A DNA stretch of 15,143 nucleotides from Flemingiibacterium sp964603455 (lineage in GTDB: Bacteria > Bacillota > Clostridia > Oscillospirales > CAG-272), in NCBI GenBank assembly GCA_964603455.1, contig CAZRVL010000052.1, forward strand, positions 1 through 15,143. Reading direction: 5' to 3'. The translations under genes were made by a program, and so were the position numbers. Positions within the stretch are counted from its first letter, which is position 1, and each line of letters begins with the position of its first letter. Under the pieces are notes generated by a model. It searched no databases. It saw only the letters and a program-made list of their open reading frames with translations, and had not been told where the DNA came from. Shown in pieces: positions 1 through 7,017 of the stretch.

Positions 1-2
1 TT

Positions 3-8
3 CCTCCT
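3..8 (-). promoter_or_regulatory. Shine-Dalgarno of the next gene, which lies off the left edge
   Basis: On the minus strand AGGAGG follows the ferredoxin-gene stop codon (14-16) by five bases, so another gene of the same operon begins just outside the window. In related Clostridia the gene at this place is usually a NuoF-like NADH-binding flavoprotein followed by an [FeFe] hydrogenase large subunit. That identity is inferred from family synteny and is not seen here. Confidence 0.75.
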
Positions 9-13
9 CTAAA

Positions 14-370
14 TCACTTCGTAAATTCCTCGACCGGTCTGCCGCCCTTGAGATGTTCTTCAACGACGCGAGCGACCTTTTCGGGGGTCATTTTTATATA
101 TTTTACAGTGTCCTTGCCGTCCTCGATTATTTCAACGATCGGCTCATTGCCGTCAGCTTCGAAATGACCGTTTTGCGAGACGGTGACTTTTCCGGTGAGA
201 TCGTATTTATCGACTGCTTCAACGAGTGCATTGAGCACGGGACGCGCTCCTGCCGCGATTCCGCAGGTGCCCATTCCGACAACCGCACGGACGCTGCCGT
301 GACCTTCGCGCAGGACGACGTTTTTCTGCATTTTGTTGCGGATTTCCGCAAGCTCCGCTAAAGTTTTCAT
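14..370 (-). CDS. (2Fe-2S) ferredoxin-domain protein (thioredoxin-like fold) with a depleted cluster site
   Basis: A 118-residue protein of the thioredoxin-like [2Fe-2S] ferredoxin family that accompanies NADH-dependent [FeFe] hydrogenases, where it is thought to carry electrons or take part in the complex. The family hallmark GMGTCGIAAGAR is at residues 32-43 with Cys36. The second hallmark, normally a TGCxGxC-xx-EP loop, reads QNGHFEADGNEP (66-77), so the two expected cysteines are His69 and Asp73. The rest of the fold, including EPIVEI and the C-terminal VARVVEEHL helix, is intact and the frame is clean, so this is not simple decay of the gene. An SD (GAAAGGA) lies upstream of the ATG. It sits 20 nt after the HATPase gene in the same operon. 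Cluster binding is doubtful as read; a structural role or an unusual ligand set is possible. Confidence 0.85.
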   Translation of the reverse strand: MKTLAELAEIRNKMQKNVVLREGHGSVRAVVGMGTCGIAAGARPVLNALVEAVDKYDLTGKVTVSQNGHFEADGNEPIVEIIEDGKDTVKYIKMTPEKVARVVEEHLKGGRPVEEFTK

Positions 371-390
371 GGAGATTTTCCTTTCGTGTG

Positions 391-936
391 TTAAAGTGTA
401 TACTGTGCGTCAAATTCTTTTTTTACCCAGTTTAGTATTTCGGGCGAGTTCAGCGGAATATCTTTTATTATCCTCCGCACCTCTCTTGTGTCGAATCTGA
501 CGTTCAGCTTCGTGGAAATATGTGTCACAAGAATATCGACTGTCGGAGCGGAACTTATTATCGCCAATATCGTTTCGGCTATGTTTCCGATCGGCAGATC
601 ATTGAACGAGACTTTTATTGATGTGCCGTGATCGTTCGGAAACATTTCATGATATTTCGATGTTATATTGAATCGTCCGCCGCTTTTCAGAGCCGCTTCT
701 TTAAGTATGTAAAGACCGAAACCGCCACTGTTCTTTGTCGATAAGCCGCATTTTACGGCATTTTCCAGTATTTCCTCCGGCATTCCGTCTCCGTTGTCCG
801 TTATCTCAAGCTCGACCGTATGTCCGTTTTCGACTATGTTTATCTCGATGAACGCTGCATTCGCATCAAGCGAGTTTCGGGCAATGTCGAGTATGTGGAG
901 CGAGAGGTCGGAAAGCATCGGTATTTTTTGTGACAT
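391..936 (-). CDS. GHKL-type ATP-binding protein linked to hydrogenase genes
   Basis: A 181-residue stand-alone histidine-kinase-like ATPase (HATPase_c/GHKL) domain. The N box is LDIARNSLDANA (residues 15-26), the G1 box DNGDGMP (47-53), the G2 box GGFGLYI (71-77), and a GTS (104-106) corresponds to the last nucleotide-binding loop. There is no dimerization/phosphoacceptor (DHp) domain, transmembrane segment or receiver domain, so it is not a complete sensor kinase. Small proteins of this kind lie between nuoE-like and ferredoxin genes in clostridial NADH-dependent hydrogenase operons; their biochemical role is not established. The gene starts 6 nt after the nuoE stop. Two ATGs are possible (936 and 918), neither with a clear SD; the later one matches the usual N-terminus of the family (M-x-x-L-S-L-H-I-L-D). 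Translational coupling to nuoE is likely. Confidence 0.88.
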   Translation of the reverse strand: MSQKIPMLSDLSLHILDIARNSLDANAAFIEINIVENGHTVELEITDNGDGMPEEILENAVKCGLSTKNSGGFGLYILKEAALKSGGRFNITSKYHEMFPNDHGTSIKVSFNDLPIGNIAETILAIISSAPTVDILVTHISTKLNVRFDTREVRRIIKDIPLNSPEILNWVKKEFDAQYTL

Positions 937-942
937 CGATAA

Positions 943-1437
943 TTACATATACTGGTCGAGGATACCGTCAATATCAGCTGTGGTGAGTCTGCCGTATACC
1001 GTTCCGTTGACTGTCAGGACAGGGGCAAGTCCGCAAGCACCGATACATCTGGTGGCTTCGAGAGAATATCTTCCGTCAGGTGTTGTCGCACCTGCGCCGA
1101 TTCCGAGACGCTCGGTGATCTTGTCCATCAGAAGTCCGGAACCCTTAACGTAGCAGGCTGTTCCGAGACATACTGCGATTGCGACTTCTCCCTTCGGATT
1201 CAATGAGAACTGTGAATAGAAGGTCGCGACTCCGTATACCTCTTCAAACGAGAGGTCAAGACCGAATGCGATCTTTCGTATAACTTCGATCGGAAGGTAG
1301 CCGTATATCTCCTGTGCGCCCTGGAGCACAGGCATCGTTGCCCCCTTTGTGCCTTTAAGCTCTGCGATAAGTGCATCGAGCTTGGCTTCCTGCTCGGGTG
1401 TACCTTTGAATTCGACTGTTGTCAAGTTCTTTTTCAT
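943..1437 (-). CDS. nuoE: NAD(P)H-dependent oxidoreductase subunit E (NuoE/HydC/HndA-like)
   Basis: A 164-residue NuoE-family [2Fe-2S] protein. The helical N-terminal part contains VLQGAQEIYGYLP (residues 37-49) and GVATFYSQFSL (69-79), both typical of the family. The thioredoxin-like C-terminal part has the four cluster cysteines: CLGTAC (Cys90, Cys95) and CIGAC (Cys131, Cys135). The length matches the family. It passes electrons between NADH, via a NuoF-like flavoprotein, and ferredoxin or hydrogenase; no other complex I subunits are present, so a soluble hydrogenase-type complex is more likely than respiratory complex I. AAGGAG lies 11 nt before the ATG, on the 3' side of a small hairpin (1454-1471). 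It is the first gene of the redox operon, with a promoter at 1559-1587. Confidence 0.93.
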   Translation of the reverse strand: MKKNLTTVEFKGTPEQEAKLDALIAELKGTKGATMPVLQGAQEIYGYLPIEVIRKIAFGLDLSFEEVYGVATFYSQFSLNPKGEVAIAVCLGTACYVKGSGLLMDKITERLGIGAGATTPDGRYSLEATRCIGACGLAPVLTVNGTVYGRLTTADIDGILDQYM

Positions 1438-1558
1438 AGTATAGCATTCTCCTTATTTTAGGAATAAAATAGTATCCGACAGCCCTTTTTAAAATTCTAA
1501 TTGATTAGCATGATGGGGTATTCCACAAAAGGCATACCGGGTATATACTTCATGTAAT

Positions 1559-1587
1559 ATTATACACCATTTTGATGAAAAAATCTA
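1559..1587 (-). promoter_or_regulatory. Predicted sigma-A promoter of the nuoE operon
   Basis: On the minus strand a perfect -10 box TATAAT (1564-1559) is preceded, after 17 nt, by a weak -35 TAGATT (1587-1582). The start point would be near 1552, giving a leader of about 115 nt before nuoE. The weak -35 suggests that an activator may be needed; a CAAAAGG repeat copy lies directly upstream. Confidence 0.65.
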
Positions 1588-1589
1588 CA

Positions 1590-1687
1590 CCTTTTGCTAA
1601 AAAATTATTATCTTTTTTTGAGGTAAAAAAGATATATTTTTTTGAAAATGCTAAATTTACAAAAAATATTTTTGTTATAGCAAAAGG
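1590..1687. repeat. Inverted repeat flanking an A/T tract upstream of the nuoE promoter
   Basis: CCTTTTGCTA (1590-1599) and its exact reverse complement TAGCAAAAGG (1678-1687) are separated by 78 nt of A/T-rich DNA. A direct copy of the second arm's core, CAAAAGGCAT, occurs at 1526-1535 as well as 1681-1690. Its role is unknown; it could be a regulator binding site. Confidence 0.5.
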
Positions 1688-1755
1688 CATTGCAAACTCG
1701 GCGAAAAAAGAGCGGTTTTCGTCGATTTTTTGAATCGTATATTCGCAAAATAAAC

Positions 1756-1787
1756 AAAAGAGACCGAGGTGAAATTCGGTCTCTTTT
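1756..1787 (-). terminator. Rho-independent terminator of the V-ATPase operon
   Basis: A perfect 12-bp stem (AAAAGAGACCGA, 1756-1767, with TCGGTCTCTTTT, 1776-1787) has an 8-nt loop and begins 18 nt past the ntpD stop codon. On the minus strand the stem is followed by TTTGTTTATTTTG, a serviceable U-rich tail. On the plus strand it is also followed by T, but no plus-strand gene ends here. Confidence 0.85.
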
Positions 1788-1805
1788 TGTAAATATTTAT
1801 GATCA

Positions 1806-2405
1806 TCAATTGTTTTTTATGACCTTCAGCGTCGTAAATTCTTCGCGCTCCTTTTCGGACAGGTAATCGGTCACGAATTTTATCGAGTCCTCAAGGTCTG
1901 GGATGACTATGTTCTTTAGCGCATTCGCACGCTTTCTCGACTGCTTGACCGCTTTTGCGAGACGTTCCGCACTGTTTTCGAGAGCGGCTGCCTTTGCGGC
2001 AAGGATCTTTACTCTGCCGAATTTGATATATGCTTCATCGAGCAGGGGATTTGTCGTGCTGAGTCCGTAATCGGGTGCATCGAGCTTGCCGCATTTGACT
2101 TCGGGTATCTCGACTCCCATGACCGAGCGAGTGAGTATTGATATATCGCGGTCGAAGCCGCGTGACATAGCTATTCTGAACACCTCGTTCTGTCCGAGCG
2201 TCATATTTGCCTCACGCAGAGCATCGTATGCTGCGGCGAAGGCTTCGCTGAGCTCCCTTCGAACCGAATCGACATCATCCGAAAGTCTCGACATTTCACG
2301 TGTCATGAGCGTTCTCTTTCTGTCGAGCAGTTCATATCCAAGCTTTGACAGTTCGAGCGAACGCTTCATCGCCATGAGGTTGCTTTTTGTCGGAGTGACA
2401 GGCAT
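1806..2405 (-). CDS. ntpD: V-type ATP synthase subunit D (central stalk)
   Basis: A 199-residue subunit D, the rotor shaft of V1 that turns inside the A3B3 head and contacts subunits F and C. The N-terminus PVTPTKSNLMAMKRSLELSKLGYELLDRKR is the family signature. Two long coiled-coil helices (roughly residues 5-75 and 130-185) are joined by a short middle region, as in known D subunits, and the length is close to the usual 200-210. AAGGAGG lies 8 nt before the ATG. It is the last gene of the operon, 32 nt after ntpB, and is followed by a strong terminator. Confidence 0.96.
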   Translation of the reverse strand: MPVTPTKSNLMAMKRSLELSKLGYELLDRKRTLMTREMSRLSDDVDSVRRELSEAFAAAYDALREANMTLGQNEVFRIAMSRGFDRDISILTRSVMGVEIPEVKCGKLDAPDYGLSTTNPLLDEAYIKFGRVKILAAKAAALENSAERLAKAVKQSRKRANALKNIVIPDLEDSIKFVTDYLSEKEREEFTTLKVIKNN

Positions 2406-2437
2406 TTTTTATGACCTCCTTTCGAGCAGAGCAACTT

Positions 2438-3811
2438 TCAGACCTTTGCTCCGTTTTGAATGTATTTTTTGTACATTTCATCGTTCACACGTTCTAGCTC
2501 GTTTCGCGGAAGTATCGATAAGAGCTTCCAACCGAGGTCGAGTGTGTTGTCTATCGTGCGGTTCTCGAATCTGTCCTGAGTCAGAAATTCACTCTCAAAG
2601 CGTCTTCCGAATTCGAAATAAAGCTTATCGGTCGCAGAAAGATCCTCTTCGCCGATGACGCTTGCCAGCGAACGCACATCCTGAACCTTTGCGTATGACG
2701 CATAGAGCTGATTCGACAGCACGGAATGATCCGATCTTGTCGCGCCATCGCCTATGCCGTCCTTCATTAGACGCGAGAGCGAGAGCTGTATCGACACGGG
2801 AGGGTATATGCCTTTCATTTCGAGTGAACGGTCAAGGACTATCTGACCTTCGGTTATATAGCCTGTGAGGTCGGGAACAGGGTGGGTGATGTCATCATTC
2901 GGCATTGTCAGGATAGGGAGCTGAGTCACAGAGCCGTCACAGCCCTTAATTCTGCCGGCGCGCTCGTAGAGCGAAGCGAGATCTGAATAAAGGTATCCCG
3001 GATAGCCCTTTCTTCCGGGTATCTCGTTCTTTGCCGATGAGACCTCGCGCAGAGCTTCGGCATACGATGTCATATCGGTCATTATGACAAGCATATCCAT
3101 CCCCTGTTCGAATGCGAAGTATTCGGCGCAGGTGAGGGCACAGCGCGGAGTGAGTATGCGCTCGACTATCGGATCACCTGCCAGATTCTGGAACATTACG
3201 ACTCTCGAAAGTACGCCGGTCTCCTCGAATGAGCGTCTGAAATAATCCGCAACATCGTTTTTGACTCCGAGCGCGGCGAATACTATTCCGAAATTCTTCG
3301 AGAGCTTAGCCTGTCTGACTATCTGTGCGGCAAGCTCATTGTGGCTCATTCCCGCTCCGCTGAATATCGGCAGCTTCTGACCCTTTATCAGTGTACAGAG
3401 TCCGTCTATCGAGGATATTCCCGTGCGGATATAGTCACGCGGATAGTCGCGGCTGACCGGGTTTATCGCAAGACCGTTTATATCGATCTTCTTTTCGGGG
3501 CAGATCTCGCCGAGTCCGTCTATCGGTCTGCCGGCTCCGTCGAAAACTCTTCCGAGCATATCCTTTGCCACCGGAAGTTCGAGTGGTCGTCCGGTGAGTC
3601 TCGTTTTGGTATTCGTAAGTGAGATGCCTTCAGTGCCCTCGAAGACCTGTATGACTGCTGTTTCGCCTTCGAGACTGATTATCCTGCCCATTCTGCGGTC
3701 ATTTTCTCCGACCGCTATCTCGACCAGCTCCTCATAGCAAGCGTGATTTACTCCGTCGAGGACTATCAGCGGTCCGTTTGCGTTTTTCAGACCAATGTAT
3801 TCTATATTCAT
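2438..3811 (-). CDS. ntpB: V-type ATP synthase subunit B (non-catalytic)
   Basis: A 457-residue nucleotide-binding but non-catalytic subunit of the A3B3 head. The P-loop position holds the B-type sequence LPIFSGAGMSHNELAAQI (residues 147-164), which lacks a Walker A lysine, as expected. SLSRLMKDGIG (344-354) contains the arginine (347) that family knowledge assigns as the finger reaching the catalytic site of A. The neighbouring proline motif reads PPVSIQLSLS instead of the more common PP[IL][DN]xxxSxS, a small deviation. Its ATG overlaps the ntpA stop (ATGA), with GGAGG 7 nt upstream, so translation is probably coupled. Length is normal for B subunits. Confidence 0.97.
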   Translation of the reverse strand: MNIEYIGLKNANGPLIVLDGVNHACYEELVEIAVGENDRRMGRIISLEGETAVIQVFEGTEGISLTNTKTRLTGRPLELPVAKDMLGRVFDGAGRPIDGLGEICPEKKIDINGLAINPVSRDYPRDYIRTGISSIDGLCTLIKGQKLPIFSGAGMSHNELAAQIVRQAKLSKNFGIVFAALGVKNDVADYFRRSFEETGVLSRVVMFQNLAGDPIVERILTPRCALTCAEYFAFEQGMDMLVIMTDMTSYAEALREVSSAKNEIPGRKGYPGYLYSDLASLYERAGRIKGCDGSVTQLPILTMPNDDITHPVPDLTGYITEGQIVLDRSLEMKGIYPPVSIQLSLSRLMKDGIGDGATRSDHSVLSNQLYASYAKVQDVRSLASVIGEEDLSATDKLYFEFGRRFESEFLTQDRFENRTIDNTLDLGWKLLSILPRNELERVNDEMYKKYIQNGAKV

Positions 3812-5595
3812 CTTGCTTCCTCCAACGGCGAAATGTCATACCTTTTTTCGATCTCCGAGAACATTCCCGAAATTTTGTCCGAAAGCTCCGTTACTGCCGA
3901 CATATCATCGTTCGGAAGATCGAATTTCATTCGGCAGAGCAGATCGAATATGCCGCTCTGCTTTATCTGCGAGACCGGGATGGATTTAGCCACGAGACGC
4001 TTTGCACGGTCGTTCACCGACAGTATGAGCTTCATCATCTCATACTGCTTTTTCGGCGGAACGCAGCAGTCGGTCTCGTGCATTGCATTCTGCTGTAAGA
4101 ATCCGACTCTTATGCAGCGTGCGGTCTCAAGGGTGAGCTTCTGCTCGTCCGCAAGAAGATCTGAGCCGATGAGCTTTACTATGTCCATAAGGCGGTTCTC
4201 CTCGGACAGCGTGTGCTGTACGGCGGCGCGAAGCTTCGGAAAATCGGGTGCGACATTTTTTCTGAACCAGTCATCAAGCTCAAGCGTGTATTCGCTGTAG
4301 CTCGAAGTCCAGTTTACGGCAGGGTAGTGGCGTGCATATGCGAGAGATTTTTCGAGTGCCCAGAAGACGCGGATGAAGCGTTTTGTATTCTGTGTGACCG
4401 GCTCGGAAAAATCGTTTCCCTGCGGAGATACTGCGCCGATGATCGACACAGAGCCTTTTCGTCCCGACAGCGTTTCGACCTGACCGGCGCGTTCATAGAA
4501 TGCCGAGAGCCTTGACGGAAGGTATGCGGGGTAGCCCTCCTCAGCCGGCATTTCTTCAAGCCGTCCGGATATTTCGCGCAGAGCTTCAGCCCAGCGCGAG
4601 GTAGAATCCGCCATCAGCGCGACATTATAGCCCATATCGCGGTAATATTCTGCGAAGGTGACTCCGGTGTATATCGAAGCTTCACGCGCAGCAACGGGCA
4701 TATTTGAGGTATTTGCAATCATTATCGTGCGTTCGAGCATTGAACGTCCGGTTTTCGGGTCGATCAGCTCGGCAAATTCTTCGAGAACCTGCGTCATTTC
4801 GTTTCCGCGCTCTCCGCAGCCGACATAGACGATTATATCTGCATCGCTCCATTTTGCGAGTTGATGCTGTAGCATGGTCTTTCCAGTTCCGAAGCCGCCG
4901 GGGATAGCCGATGCTCCGCCCTTGGCTATTGGGAAGAGCGTATCAATAACGCGCTGTCCGGTTATCAGCGGCTCTGAGATCGGAAGACGCTCCTTAACGG
5001 GGCGCGGTCTTCTTATCGCCCAGCGCGTGAGCATTGAAAGTGTATGCTCCTCGCCTTCGTCATCGAGATATTTTATCAATATGTCTGTTACGGTGTATTT
5101 TCCGCTTTCGTTGGCGAAGGTTATTCTGCCGTGGACATTTTCGGGGACTATGCAGCGATGACGGATTATCGAGGTTTCGTCGCATTCGGCGAATATCATT
5201 CCCGAGGCTATCTCATCGCCGGTCTTTAAAGGAATTTCAACATCCCATTTTTTTTCGGTATCGACCGCCGGGACATCGAGTCCGGGGGCGATGAAATGTC
5301 CGCTGCACTTTTCAAGAGCCTTCAGCGGTCTTCCGATACCGTCGTACATTCCGGTCAGAAGTCCGGGGGCGAGCGTTGCCGACATTGGCATTCCGCTGCG
5401 AACTACCGGTTCTCCCGGACGAACTCCGGTCGTGTTTTCATAGCATTGTATCGTGGTCTTTTCGGTCGAAATATTTATGACCTCGCCGATCAGACGCGAA
5501 TCGCCGATATATACTGTCTCCATCATATTTAGGTCGGTCTTTCCGGCTATCGTCACGACAGGTCCGTTTATTCCGTATATCGTATAATTTTTCAT
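3808..5595 (-). CDS. ntpA: V-type ATP synthase subunit A (catalytic)
   Basis: A 595-residue catalytic subunit of V1. Walker A is GGFGTGKT (residues 233-240), a variant common in Firmicute V-ATPases, and GERGNE (261-266) carries the expected catalytic glutamate Glu262. Walker B is at ALMADSTSRWAEALRE (326-341), and the non-homologous insertion region (about 115-190) that marks A subunits is present, followed by SPQGNDFSEP (390-399). Length is normal. The ATG overlaps the ntpE stop as ATGA and the next gene overlaps again in the same way, which fits tight stoichiometric coupling E-A-B. An SD-like GGAGGT lies 13 nt before the start, a little further than usual. It couples ATP hydrolysis or synthesis to rotation. 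Confidence 0.98.
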   Translation of the reverse strand: MKNYTIYGINGPVVTIAGKTDLNMMETVYIGDSRLIGEVINISTEKTTIQCYENTTGVRPGEPVVRSGMPMSATLAPGLLTGMYDGIGRPLKALEKCSGHFIAPGLDVPAVDTEKKWDVEIPLKTGDEIASGMIFAECDETSIIRHRCIVPENVHGRITFANESGKYTVTDILIKYLDDEGEEHTLSMLTRWAIRRPRPVKERLPISEPLITGQRVIDTLFPIAKGGASAIPGGFGTGKTMLQHQLAKWSDADIIVYVGCGERGNEMTQVLEEFAELIDPKTGRSMLERTIMIANTSNMPVAAREASIYTGVTFAEYYRDMGYNVALMADSTSRWAEALREISGRLEEMPAEEGYPAYLPSRLSAFYERAGQVETLSGRKGSVSIIGAVSPQGNDFSEPVTQNTKRFIRVFWALEKSLAYARHYPAVNWTSSYSEYTLELDDWFRKNVAPDFPKLRAAVQHTLSEENRLMDIVKLIGSDLLADEQKLTLETARCIRVGFLQQNAMHETDCCVPPKKQYEMMKLILSVNDRAKRLVAKSIPVSQIKQSGIFDLLCRMKFDLPNDDMSAVTELSDKISGMFSEIEKRYDISPLEEAR

Positions 5596-6260
5596 ATTTT
5601 GGAAGATACCTCCGCGTCATCTGCCGCTGCCGAGCCGAGCATTAAATTAAAATGCGATCTTTCGGCATCCAGTCCATCATCGAGAGTCGCATCTATTGAT
5701 ATTCCGTGTGCCGCAGAGTAGAGCCTTACGCCGCCGAGCTTTATGTTCTTGTCGGGCATGACGCTGTAGACCGGTGCGGTGTCGGTCGAATTTGTTTCGA
5801 GCTTTTCATCGAGCAGATCATCGAGTGCTTCGAGGATCGAATATTTATATTTAAGATCGTTTGGCGACAAAAAAATCGTGAACGATGCGCTCTGCTTTCG
5901 GAGCAGATCAACACAGAGCTTTACGAGCCAGTCCTTATATTCCGCACCTTCGGCGAAGGCTGTGAGCTTTTCGCGGGCGCGGTCGATGACTTTTTTCATT
6001 ATCTCCTCGCGGTAGAGGAGCAGCTCACGGCGCTTTATCATTATCTCACGCGAAAGGGTCTGGCTGTTTTCGCGGCGGATAGTTTTCATTTCGCGCTGAA
6101 TGCGCTCATAGCTCTCGGTGAGTATCTTCTTTTCGCCATCATCGAGACGCATTTTTTCCTCGGAGGATACCTCAGAGTCTATGCGTTCGGCGATGCTTTC
6201 GGCTTCGGACAGCACTTCGTTTACAAAACGGATAAGCTTTTCTTCATCTCTTACCGGCAT
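5592..6260 (-). CDS. ntpE: V-type ATP synthase subunit E (peripheral stalk)
   Basis: A 222-residue subunit E, which pairs with the G/H subunit to form the peripheral stalks that hold the head against rotation. The first 110 residues are charged and helical (coiled coil, rich in E, K and R). The C-terminal half is globular and ends in the pattern KLGGVRLYSAAHGISIDATLDDGLDAE (about 177-203), the typical E-subunit region that binds the top of the head. It is identified from this pattern and its place before A; sequence conservation in E is generally low. AAGGAG lies 7 nt before the ATG. It is 13 nt after subunit F and overlaps ntpA by 4 nt. Confidence 0.9.
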   Translation of the reverse strand: MPVRDEEKLIRFVNEVLSEAESIAERIDSEVSSEEKMRLDDGEKKILTESYERIQREMKTIRRENSQTLSREIMIKRRELLLYREEIMKKVIDRAREKLTAFAEGAEYKDWLVKLCVDLLRKQSASFTIFLSPNDLKYKYSILEALDDLLDEKLETNSTDTAPVYSVMPDKNIKLGGVRLYSAAHGISIDATLDDGLDAERSHFNLMLGSAAADDAEVSSKI

Positions 6261-6273
6261 ATGTTCTCCTTTT

Positions 6274-6534
6274 CTAATGCGAGCCCCCGGCTCTTCGGTC
6301 GGGGATCTCTAGTATCAGCGGCATTTGATGCTTTTTCTTTTTTTCTTCGATAAGATCGCTTGTGAGATCGAACAGCTTTTTCGTTATGAGTATTATCCCG
6401 ATCTCTTTATTCGAATAAAGCAGATCGAGCTCGGCTTCGACCTCTGATCTTTCATGCAGAACGACTCCGTTGACACCTGACAGCCGCATTCCGGCGAGTG
6501 TGTCGTTGTTGTCGCTTATTACGAACATCTGCAT
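6274..6534 (-). CDS. ntpG: V-type ATP synthase subunit F (central stalk)
   Basis: An 86-residue subunit F, which binds subunit D in the rotor. The N-terminal MFVISDNNDTLAGMRLSGV (residues 3-21) is the family's first strand and turn. EIGIILITKKLFDLTSDLI (44-62) matches the conserved central strand and helix, and PLILEIPD (72-79) the next strand. It is shorter than most F subunits (about 100), ending soon after the LEIPD strand, as some Firmicute versions do. Either ATG 6534 or the in-frame ATG 6528 could be used; the SD is weak (AAAGGG, about 13 nt away), so coupling to ntpK is plausible. The symbol follows Enterococcus usage, where F is NtpG. Confidence 0.92.
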   Translation of the reverse strand: MQMFVISDNNDTLAGMRLSGVNGVVLHERSEVEAELDLLYSNKEIGIILITKKLFDLTSDLIEEKKKKHQMPLILEIPDRRAGGSH

Positions 6535-6552
6535 AAGTCTTGAACCCTTTAC

Positions 6553-6987
6553 TTAGATCTTATCGAGTATCTGGATAGATATGAGCATTCCGTAGAGTGC
6601 GACACCCTCTGCAAGTGCAACGAATATGAGTGCCTTACCGAAGGTCTTGGGATTCTCGCTTATCGCACCGATAGCTGCCGAGGCGGAGGAGGCGACTGCT
6701 ATACCCGCACCGATACAGGAGAGACCGGTCGCAAGCGCTGCACCGAGGAGTCCTATTCCCGAGCCGACCGAACTGCCTGCGACTTCTGCGACAGCTGCCG
6801 TGGCTTCGACATCATCTGCCGAAACGCTGACAGCACCGGTTCCGAATGCCAAAATGCAGACCATGAAGCAGGCTGCGATATTGACTGCGAGGGCGAGCTT
6901 ACGCGACTTCGGGGTCTTTACGACACCGGCGGCGCAGAGTACGAGCGGTATGAGAGAAGCTACAAAGAGAAGCGAAAAAAGTAACAT
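6553..6987 (-). CDS. ntpK: V-type ATP synthase subunit K (membrane rotor ring)
   Basis: A 144-residue proteolipid of the Vo rotor. Four hydrophobic helices are seen at about 3-21, 31-54, 76-105 and 115-142. Only the last carries the ion-binding carboxylate, Glu127, in FVALAEGVALYG. ISENPKTFGKAL (109-120) is the conserved loop before it, and the first hairpin has no carboxylate. The residue after Glu127 is Gly, and the preceding helix has no glutamine at the position where Na+-type rings usually have one, so proton use is a tentative inference. The start is placed at ATG 6987, with AAAGGA 8 nt upstream; the in-frame TTG at 7005 overlaps this SD and is unlikely. A hydrophilic, alanine-rich segment (about 56-72) links the two hairpins. 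It is 30 nt after ntpI. Confidence 0.93.
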   Translation of the reverse strand: MLLFSLLFVASLIPLVLCAAGVVKTPKSRKLALAVNIAACFMVCILAFGTGAVSVSADDVEATAAVAEVAGSSVGSGIGLLGAALATGLSCIGAGIAVASSASAAIGAISENPKTFGKALIFVALAEGVALYGMLISIQILDKI

Positions 6988-7017
6988 TGTTTTGATTCCT
7001 TTCAAAAATATATTTGA

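Larger units (their letters stand above)
1438..1805. other. AT-rich intergenic region between the redox operon and the V-ATPase operon
   Basis: No gene is seen in these 368 bases. From left to right they hold a 7-bp hairpin next to the nuoE SD (TATTTTA-GGAA-TAAAATA, 1454-1471), a dyad CTAATTGATTAG (1497-1508), the nuoE promoter, long A/T tracts (about 1600-1680) that may give bent DNA, repeats of CAAAAGG in both orientations, and the terminator of the V-ATPase operon (1756-1787). Confidence 0.8.

Noticed and set aside
1501..1600. A Rex (NADH-sensing) operator upstream of nuoE
   Set aside because: Nothing close to TTGTTAA-N4-TTAACAA or its usual variants was found; the visible repeats (CAAAAGG) do not fit that site.
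6988..7005. TTG at 7005 as the start of ntpK
   Set aside because: The TTG is part of the SD region (TTGAAAGGA) that serves ATG 6987 at normal spacing.
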